DNA of 64,000 nt from Peribolospora baueri (Eukaryota; Basidiomycota; Peribolosporomycetes; Peribolosporales; Peribolosporaceae), in the NCBI GenBank assembly GCA_029717555.1, contig JAMDHS010000054.1, positions 62,001-126,000 on the forward strand, given 5' to 3'. A model generated the notes under the pieces. The model was not told the DNA's origin, ran no database searches, and saw only the letters and a program-made list of their open reading frames with translations. A program made the position numbers and the translations under genes. Below, piece after piece: positions 55,537 to 64,000 of this stretch; positions within the stretch are counted from its first letter, which is position 1; each line of letters starts with the position of its first letter.

Positions 55537-57208
55537 GCCCGGTCTCGGCGGTTCCGGATCCGCGAGCGGCAGCATACCCACGTCGTTTGCCTTAGCCGAG
55601 CCTGAGCCGGGTTCGGCCTCGCCTCTCCGATCCACATCCACTCCCGGAGAGAGAAGAGAGAAGAGAGAAGAGAGAAGAGCAGAGCAGAGAGGGACACAGC
55701 AAGGCACCGGTCGTGTTGGTACGGTACTACGGTACTACCTACGCACACACACCGTCCCCACCTTGGGGCTTCGACACCATCCTCACTCGCACTTCCTTCC
55801 TTCCATCCTTCCTCCCTCGCCGCCCGTGCACACCACCGTCCCGGCTTCCTTCCCCACTCGTCTCGGCATCGGCGCGGATTCCCTCAGTCCAGCGTTCCTC
55901 TGCTCCACTCCACGTGAAAGAAAAAGAAAAAGAAAACGAAAAAGATCCCATCCGTGGAGTTGGACGAACGGAGGGAGGGAGGGACGATAGTGCATCTTCT
56001 GCGGAGTATGTCTAGTAGACTGCCAACGCGGACACCGGACGGACGGACGGCGTCGGATCGGATCGAGTTGGTTGGTTGGCTAGCGACGTCGATCCGTCCA
56101 TGGGAGTATGAACGGGGTGGGACAGACAGACAGAAGCGACGGCGGCGGACGCGACGGCCGGCCAACCACCCAAACCGGGCAAACCGATTTCGGTAGGTTC
56201 GGCCACTCGTCCGTGTCCACACCACCATCCCGTCCGTCCGGGCGGCCAGTCAGTGCGAGGATATCTATTGTACGCACACGGTCGAGCACTCGACTCGACT
56301 CGACCATGTGACCCCTGGCCCCGCAAAAGCAAGACGCTGGATAAGAGAACGGACGGGAGGGAGGAATCCGGATCGAATGGTCGGTCGCACCGGGTGCGCG
56401 CCACCGTCCGATGTTCGATCCGAAAAAGAACGCTCGTGAGCCGCCGGTTTTGCTTGCTTGCTTTTTGCTCGCTTGCATAGGCGAGCAGCCTACACTACTA
56501 CCTACCACCTGCTTGCAGAGCCGTCCGTAGTAGTGCCCGGTCGACGACGCTTCTTCTTCTTCTTCTACACCGCACGAGAGAACGCCGCGCATATGGTACA
56601 TGGTACAGGCATGTTTGTGCAGTAGCGTAGTAGCGTACCTACACCAGCTACTGCAGCCTTTTCGCGCAGACCACACCGGCCAGCTCGGAAACCGGCGTGG
56701 AGAACCGCACGGTCCCCGGCGTTGGCGGCGCGGCGGCGGATGAATGCCAAAGTCGGCGGCGGATCGTTACGGACGTCCTCTTGACCACTGACCCACGGAC
56801 GGGTAGACAGACGCTCCCTCATGGACGAATACATCTTTCTCCAGCCTAGACACGGGCACGGGCGCGCTGGCTGGGACAGCAGGAGATCCTCCAGCGACGT
56901 CTCGAGTTCGTGGTGGGGTGGGTGCCCTGACGGCGTCAAAAAGAACCCTCCGACCGTTCGCTCTCCACGCCGGCACCCCTCCTGTGACCCCCATTCCGTG
57001 GCTCATGAGCAAGTAGGAATGATGAACGAGGCCCGACGGCGACTAGGAAAAAGTGGATTCGAGTGCTGTAGACCGAACCCGATCCACCTCCTTCCCCATT
57101 CACACAGGAACGCAAGAGCGGGCAAGGAGCGACGATGCAAAGCGGACGGACAGGGTAGGTAGGCACGACCCGACATGGACATCGTAATCCAGTAGCACCG
57201 AATCCCAG

Positions 57209-59990
57209 TCATCCACCCCGCCCATCCCCGCCTTCTAACCCGCCGCCGACGAGCGCGCCGTATGCTCGCTTTGGCAGAGGCCTGCTCCGCCAGTCGCCCA
57301 CGTCCACGTCCGACGGTGTCGAAGCGTCGGAGATGACGATCCTTCTCTGTCCGCTATCCTCTTCCGACTCGTATCTTCGTCCCTCCTCCCGTTCCGTCTC
57401 CGTGGCTGACGCAGACGCCGAATAAGGTTCTGCTGAAGGAGACCAGGCGTTGTCGGCCAGACCCACGAAGACGAAGCTCAGCTGTATATCGCGAGTGAGA
57501 AAAAAAAAGAAAAAAAAAACGCCGCCGTGGAGTAAGATCGCAGAAGAAAACGAATTGCGTCAGAGGGAGCCGTGTCGGACCACGGGGAGATGAGAAGGTG
57601 GCGGGGGGCTACGACGTCGTCGAGATGATTGTCGAGCAGGAAACTCGGCCTGACTCACGAGAACAAGGAGGGCACCGAAATCGCCCTGTATGCCTCCGAC
57701 GTGTCTTCCCCGGAATATGTCGCCTACCACGGCCAGCGGCTGATTGCACGCCGAAGCGCAAAACAGTCATTTGGCGCGAAAAACCCGTGGACGACATGGA
57801 AGACTCCCGACTCGTCAGATTGTAGACAGGAGGGCCATGTTGAAACCATAAAAATGTCCACGTACAATTGTCAGGCTGAGACCGATGGTGACTGCCAGCG
57901 GTGTCGTTTTGAGCATGGCGATTAGGTAGCACATATCGCTCTTATCATGAAGAGGGGGATATTAAACCAGAGCAAACGCGGCTGTTAAGCGAGCTCTCGC
58001 CTCGGGCGTGAACGCTCTAGACGCAAGTCGCCGGCCATGCTCCACTCACCACAAAGGTAATCGCCATATTGATACCCACGGCACCCCACTCCTTGCTCCC
58101 CTCCGGCCACTGCCACCTCTCCACGCCGGTAAGATGAAGAAGCATGCCCACGGGCCACATACCCAGGATGGTGAACGCGCCCACGAAGCCGAAGAAGAGA
58201 GGCATGCTCACGCGCTCCTCTCGTCGGATGCGGTGCTTAAGCAGGGTCACGTAAACGGCGTAGCAGAAGGCTGAGAGCAGCGCGAGCAGGTCTCCAAGGG
58301 GGGCATTTAATGGTGCAGAAGAAGGCGGAGATGAGACGGGGGAAGTAGATGGAGGGTCGAGCGGAGATACGGACGAGTCGGCAAAAGAGACGAGGCTGAC
58401 GCCGAGCACGCTGAAAGGCAGGCCGGTCCGTGTGAGTGAAACCGGTAAGCGCTCTGACAATTTGGTTACCTGAGTATTCGGCGCTTAATACTCATGCTTC
58501 TCACCTCACAACCACCGCCCCAAGCTTGCCGAGAGCGAAAGTCTCTACCCCAAACATCGCTCCGAGACCAAGGGTAAAGAAGCCTGCTTGCACGCACCGC
58601 ACCGGTTCAGATACAGTCTGCTTCATATCAAGACCCCCATCGAGCCAGCACGAGATGGGAACGGGAGAGAGACCCGCCGTCGTCAACTCACCGCTCACGC
58701 TACTTAAAACGGTTCCGCTGGCGACGCTCGTATACCCAAGAGCCGTGTTAAGGCTCCAATTAGCCGCGAACCAAAGGATTGTGAATTGTCCGGCAAGCCA
58801 GGCGGTCTCGTGCGTCGTCAGGGGCGCGAGACTTGCTTCTGACATCGATCCGCTCAGCTCTCTGTCGGCGCTCTCGTGGTCAAATAAACGCGGAAATTGG
58901 CGATCTGTGTACGACGTGAAGGACTGCTCGGGAGAGCGAGATCGTTGGTGTGTGAGCAAGCAAAAAAAGTAAAGGCAGAGGCTCATTGATACGTCAGCCA
59001 CCTCCGCCTGTTGCCACCCTTGAGCGTAACCTCCTCACCTGTCGCAAACTATCGCGTCCAGAACTGACGGCCTCTGTCGGATCTGTTGCAGGAACAGACG
59101 AATAATGACCTCTGAGGCAAAAGGGTAAATATGGGCGAGGACGTCAAGCAAAAAGTCAAAGGAGCGCATACGCATGCGTTTGCCGCATATCATCAAATAC
59201 GAATGACCTTACCTGCCCTCGCCCTCCGCTAGATGAGACGGCCGCGCGCCATTGAAACCGAGCTTTTCCCACCATCCCCCTCTTCTCCATTTTGGAAGCT
59301 CAGCATCTTTCCCTCGTACTCGAGCGTCTATCCGGTCTAGCGCAAAGGGAAGGAGGTAGAGGGCGAAGGCAGAAGTGTTGGAGTAGGTGACAAAGAAAGG
59401 CTTGTCGAACCCGGTCGTGAGGAGGTCCTACACGTTGCATGCGGAGAGTTTAAGGTAATGTAAGCGGGCAGGTCTTCACCATATGACGGGGCTTCCCAAA
59501 TGCCCGCCAGATTCCACGTCTGATGCGTGCTCACGTTGGTAATGAAGTTGGACCCTGAGACCATCCATTGAGGAACACAGAACAAGGTGGAACAGGAAGA
59601 GGGCCAATGATCTGAGCGACGCCCCCAAAAACGTACGGCAGCCACAAGTCGTATATATCCGCCTCGCTGCTCACCGGTCCACATCACCACCACCGCCATC
59701 AAGAGTGCCACACCTATCAAGTAGTCTTTCCTCTTTTGCACTATGGCCGCCCGGGCGTCTCTCTTCGTGATGCCTCTGGACGTCGTGGGTATGCCGGAGG
59801 TCATTGGGTCCGTCAGACCGGATTCAAGAGAAATGGATGGCGTCGACATCGGGGTGAGAGTGCGTTCGACCTTCCGGTGGCCTCTTACGGTCGGTCGGTC
59901 CTCATCGCCGTCGTTGACGTCGAGGGGCAGTTGAGAGAGTGATAAGAGAGATCTCCTGGTCGAGTCACGTGCGTCGGAGGTGGTGTTCAT
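57209..59990 (-). CDS. SLC35F/EamA-type transporter (yeast YML018C/THI74-like)
   Basis: Exons include 59990-59675, a 20-nt exon 59554-59535, 59427-59213, 59111-59039, one starting at 58923, and further ones down to the stop at 57209, with about ten membrane spans in all. Recognisable parts: YLIGVALLMAVVVMWTGSNFITN (TM1, completed by the 20-nt exon), FDKPFFVTYSNTSAFALYLL, WFAANWSLNTALGYTSVASG, FTLGLGAMFGVETFALGKLG, FCYAVYVTLLKHRIR, CYLIAMLKTTPLAVTIGLSL and PLAVVGDIFRG. This is the drug/metabolite transporter superfamily, SLC35F5-like branch; yeast relatives are vacuolar-membrane proteins of unclear substrate, one thiamine-repressible. One junction (near 58587/58712) is not settled. The C-terminal tail is acidic and Ser-rich. 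It is divergent with the next gene over 157 bp. Confidence 0.88.
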
Positions 59991-60147
59991 TTCGACGTTT
60001 AGGACTGGATTGTTCTTTTCGGCGGCCAACACAACTTCGATCGACCACCGCTCTTCCTTTTTTGCCTGCTCCTTCCTTCACATACCCCCACTTGGCTCAA
60101 CGTCTCCCAGCAAGCTGACTGGCCTGGCCAGCCTTCTCGAACACAGC
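59991..60147. promoter_or_regulatory. Compact bidirectional promoter
   Basis: Only 157 bp between the ATGs of the SLC35F-like gene (-) and the WW/FF-domain gene (+), so both transcripts start within or very near this piece. No TATA box seen. Confidence 0.6.
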
Positions 60148-63100
60148 ATGGCGTTCCCTCCCCCGCATTTCCCTCCTCCCGCCATGGTCCCTCCGCCCCC
60201 GCCGGCGAACCCGCCTCCCCCCCCGGACGAGAAGATGGTGAAGAAGGAGAAGAAGAAGAAGAAGGAAAAGCCGCGGGACAAGGTGCCCATACCGGGGACG
60301 TCGTGGCTGAGGGTGACAACCACGGAGGAAAACGTGTTTTACACTAACACGGAGACCAAGGAAAGCGTTTGGATCGTCCCGGAGGAGATCCGAGAAGCGG
60401 TAGAGGTGATGGAGAAGGAAGAGAGGGAAAGGAAAAAGGAGGAGAGGAGAAGGAAAGAGGAGGAACAGAAGAGGGAGCTGGAGGAGGCAATGAGGAAGGA
60501 GCGGGAAGAGGCGATGAGGAAAGAGCAGGAGGAGAGGGAGAGGAGGCAGGAGGAGGAGAAGAGGGAACTGGAGAGGATTCGAGAGGAGATGGCGGAAGAT
60601 AGGGCAAAGCAGGAGCAGCAGGAGCTACAGCAGAAGGAGCGCGAAGAAGAGACGAATCGCAAACGTAAGAGGACAGAGACAGGGACAGTCGTGGACGCGG
60701 TGGAGGAGCAGCAGGAGGAGGTGGAAGGCAAAGGGAAGCGAACGAAGGTTGATGCCGTTGACGCCGCCAACGAGGGCGAGGATGAGGATGGGGACGACGA
60801 CGAAGCATGGCAGCGTCATATTGCCGCTGAGATGGCCGCTGAAGCCGACGGAGGGGCATCTGCACCGCCAGAGCCGGAGATGGAGCAGCGACGGCCTTTG
60901 CCACCCGGTCCTCCGCCCGTTCCCCCACCGGGGATGTTCCAGTCATCTGCGCCCCCACCGGCAGCAGGGAGCGGATCGGGTACGCCTGCTGTTGGAGCCG
61001 ACGTGGAATTGAGCTTTGAGGAAGCCAAGGCCATTTTCAAGGTGAGCGATCGGTCACCACGTTCGAAGAATGGAAGAAATTGAAGGACAACAAGGGGTGT
61101 TCAGAGTCGCTCAGCGGTGGCAGCCGCCTGCAGCTCTTTAGTTATCACCGTCTGCCATGCTTGCTCTCCGGCTGACTTTTGGTTTGCCCCTCCCCTCTGC
61201 ATTTCCGTCCCTTTTGTCCTCGCGCCGCTCGCCCAGAAACTCTTGTCGGAAAGCGTCATCGCTCCCATGGCGCCCTGGGATAGGGAGCTTCCCAAGTTCA
61301 TCAATGATCCTCGTTACACCCGTGAGTTTTTTCCTTCCCACAAACTCAGTGACCACGTGGAGTTGATGGATTCCTGCACTCGAACGCATTGTCGCTCGAT
61401 CATTGATCTTTGGATTGTCTTCTCAACAATCCACTCGCGCGCGACAGTGGTGAAGACGCTTAAAGACCGTCAGGACATCTTCAACGAGTTTTGCAAGGAG
61501 AAAATTCGTGAGCAAAGGGCTCAGAAGAAGGAGAAGCCAGATGTGAGTTTTCCTTTGCGTCTTTGCAGTTGAGCCGCCTCGTCTGCTAGTGCGCTAGCTA
61601 GAGCTAGCTCTTTAGTTGGGCGGCCTGGTGGGCTGCTGACTCTCATCGCTCTCTGCCCCCACCCATCAGCCCGCCACCGCCTACCGCCTTCTTCTCGTCT
61701 CCTCTGTAACTTCGACGCGCACACGCTTCGAGGACTTCAAAAAAGCACACAAGAAGGACCCTTCCTTCTACAATTTCGGTAGAGACGACCGTGACAGGGA
61801 AAAGAGTTTCAAAGCATGGCTTAAGGAGCTTGGTGAAAAGAAGAAAGCCGAACAGAGGAGGGCGGAGGAGGAATTTCTGGTAATGTTGAGGGAAAAGGCC
61901 AAGATCGAGCCCGGGTCTGTTTGGAAGGATGTGAGTGTCTGGCAGGCCTCGTTGTTGAGCCGAATGGATCGAATGGGTGTTTTGTCGAGTTCGCAGGACA
62001 AGCTGAGTTAATCGGTTCCCATGTCTTCACACAGGTCAAGCGACCCCTCACTAGCGACCCGCGCTATGACGCTGTGGGCTCCTCAACATTGCGAGAAGAG
62101 CTCTTCAACCGATACAAATCCGGTCTCCAAGGCTCATCCACCTATAGAGACAGCGAGCGCCCCGGTTCCTCAGCGCCGGTAGGCATGGCACGGAACGACT
62201 CTCGAGACTCGCGTGCCGAGGACGATCAACGTCACAGGAAGATGGATCGCAAGGAACGGGAGGCGCAGAGTTTACGCGAGAGGGAGGAGAAAGTGAGGAG
62301 GGAGAGAGCGAAAGTGGAGAGGGAGAAGCAAATGGCGTTTAGGGCTGCGAGCAAAGAGGACAGGTAAGTCGCTCGTTCGATTCTACAAATGGCCAGAAAT
62401 TATGGTCGGTTGTCGCCGACTGCTCACTCGCCTCTATCTATGTCAACGACGCGCTACCTGTGTACAGCGAACGGGAATTTAACCAACTCCTCATCGATGC
62501 CGTCCGTGACCCGCACGCTTCATACACTTCTGCCGTCCCTTCCCTTTCCCGGGACCCCCGCTTCAACCTTCCAGGTCTCACCGATTCCCTACGCCGAGAA
62601 CTCTTTACACGACATCTCTCGCACCTCTATGCCGGACGCTTGAGTGCTTTGCACAAGTTGTTCGAACGCGTAGCGCCGAGGTTGGATGCCTCATTTGAGG
62701 ACACCAGGGTCAGGGAGGCTTTGGAAAGAGCACCTGAGGTAGGGAGGGTGCTGGGCAAGTCGGAGGGGACGGGTGAAAATGAGGAGAAGGAGGAGGGAGA
62801 GACGGACGACGGGGCGAGGCGTGAAGAGTTGAGGAGACTTTTCGAAGAGTGGAGGAAGAAGAGGGAGAGCGATGCCAGAGAGGCATTTCAGGAGCTCCTG
62901 TAAGTGGGCTTTTCCGCGTAGTCTCTCCCTTTTTACAGTTCCCCCTATGTCCATGGAACGCGCAGAGGTTCAGTCGACCCAGCGTAGAGACCGTTGGTTG
63001 CTAACTGATAAGATCCCGCACTTCAATATCCTTCTTGTCTTACATCGCAGACGGGAAAACTCCTTCGTCGAATTCTGGGGCCGTCTTCGCCAGGCAAAGA

Positions 63101-63593
63101 AAGGTGCAGACGGACAAGGAGAGGGAAAGGACGTGCCGCCACCCGACTCGGACGAGGAGGAGGAGGACGCGGCAGATATGTACGGGATGGCGAGCCAGAT
63201 CGATTTGGGGAAGATGCACGACGTGTTGAAGGTGAGTTAATGTACCTATCAGTCCGCTTTATCCCTGGTAGGCGTCAAGCTCGCCTAAGGGCCGTGGACT
63301 CAACATGTTGCTGGCGGGGCGAGCGCTGACTGTTCACCGCATCTTTCCTTCTCCCCGGCGTTCCGCGCATCAGAATGACTCGCGCTACCAGGCTTTTGAC
63401 CATGTGCCGGACGAGCGCGAGGAGTGGATGAGGGTGAGCAATCCATCTTGATCCTCCTCCCGTTTACTTACGTCAAGAACGTGCCACGCCCAGCGCTTGC
63501 TCACGAAGCCAACTCCCCTATGTCTGACGTTAACGACAGGAATACCTCCAAGGCATGTCGGCGCCCAAGCAGACTGTGTATCAACGGCGCTAG
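60148..63593 (+). CDS. WW and FF domain protein, TCERG1/CA150-like
   Basis: Nine exons (60148-61041, 61237-61321, 61448-61542, 61670-61930, 62035-62363, 62468-62899, 63051-63231, 63374-63433, 63540-63593), 796 aa, phases all consistent. A proline-rich start (PPPHFPPP, PPPPPANPPPPP) leads to a Lys run and a single WW domain at about residues 51-82 (TSWLRVTTTEENVFYTNTET, then SVWIVP). A ~90-residue Glu/Arg/Lys coiled coil and an acidic stretch follow, then FF-type repeats: FEEAKAIFKKLL, FEDFKKAHKKDP, FNQLLIDAV, FVEFWGRLRQA and flanking helices. This fits TCERG1/CA150-type proteins, which couple RNA polymerase II elongation and splicing by binding the CTD and SF1. The animal protein has three WW and six FF domains; only one WW is seen here. 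Prp40 is less likely because Prp40 has two N-terminal WW domains. Confidence 0.9.
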
Positions 63594-64000
63594 GCGTGTT
63601 GGCTTCAGCGTTAACAAAATGGTTTGGCGGCAAGGGACGAGACATGTGAAGGAAAAGACGAAAGCACGTACGCACGTTGACCTTGTACATGCCTGCATCC
63701 ATCGCACACTATTTTAAAAAGCCGCAATTCGACGGCAATTGGGCCCAGTCGCCCGCAGGCGATTGTCGTCTCCGTCGACGTCAGACAGTACGCGTAACGT
63801 GTTGCCGGCCATGCCTTCTAAACTCAACGCTCGACGATGACCGATACGGGAAAAGTAAAGTAGAGTAATGGTACAGGACGCGAGAACGCTTGTGTCAAGA
63901 GTGATACGACCACCGCCTAGAGATACTAACTGAGAATAGACTGAAAAAGGAAAACACAAGCCGAAGGAAGAAGCACGACATTGTCGCCTCCCCAACTTGT
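63594..64000. other. Downstream region at the window edge
   Basis: 3' flank of the WW/FF gene. Short frames on both strands, no motif; I see no second gene before the window ends. Confidence 0.5.

Larger units (their letters stand above)
53680..57208. promoter_or_regulatory. 3.5-kb repeat-rich upstream region of the GATA gene
   Basis: The longest gene-free stretch of the window. It carries GGTGTCGGC repeats (54298-54328), a GGCGAT run near 54390, CTTT, TTCC and CCCCG arrays, AGAAGAG runs near 55650 and GGAC runs. Long frames of over 700 codons exist on the minus strand but are strongly biased to Ser/Pro/Arg. The near end is the GATA promoter; the far end borders the 3' end of the SLC35F-like gene. 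Confidence 0.5.

Overview
The window is nuclear DNA of a basidiomycete fungus. Genes are split by many short GT-AG introns (mostly about 50-250 bp) and include very small exons. The families are fungal (DUF6534 membrane protein, Zn(II)2Cys6 factor, fungal P450, fungal uridine phosphorylase, two-bromodomain BET protein). The DNA is GC-rich and there are no operons. The gene models and microexons would suit Pucciniomycotina or a related basidiomycete yeast or filamentous species, but I cannot fix the genus. I rebuilt most proteins by joining exons so that intron phase and family motifs agree at every junction.

Layout, left: a DUF6534 membrane protein (partial 5' end), a minus-strand NAPE-PLD-like phospholipase, a decayed NACHT NTPase piece, an RS/RD-rich presumed splicing protein, a 15-exon hexose transporter, mitochondrial ferrochelatase, a small glutaredoxin and a NECAP-type endocytic adaptor. 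The first of two related short DNA transposons follows at 19.2 kb.

Middle: 20.5-32.4 kb holds a Zn(II)2Cys6 regulator, an MFS sugar-porter, a benzoate-hydroxylase-like P450 and a CAD/ADH6-type alcohol dehydrogenase. The P450 and ADH are divergent across one promoter with a TATA box on each side, and a TATA box and a CGG-N5-CCG palindrome precede the transporter. This looks like a small catabolic or detoxification cluster. From 32.9 to 34.2 kb there is an odd module with imperfect ~50-bp inverted repeats at its ends. It encloses a perfect 98-bp palindrome whose loop is a 7-bp tandem repeat, and the left arm overlaps the start of a small zinc-finger-like reading frame.

Right: housekeeping genes follow: tafazzin, UTP12, uridine phosphorylase, BDF1, a GATA-finger regulator with a very long repeat-rich upstream region, an SLC35F-type transporter and a TCERG1-like WW/FF-domain splicing/transcription factor. 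The second transposon copy lies upstream of BDF1. Intergenic DNA is short around the metabolic genes and long (3-3.5 kb, full of microsatellites) around BDF1 and the GATA gene.
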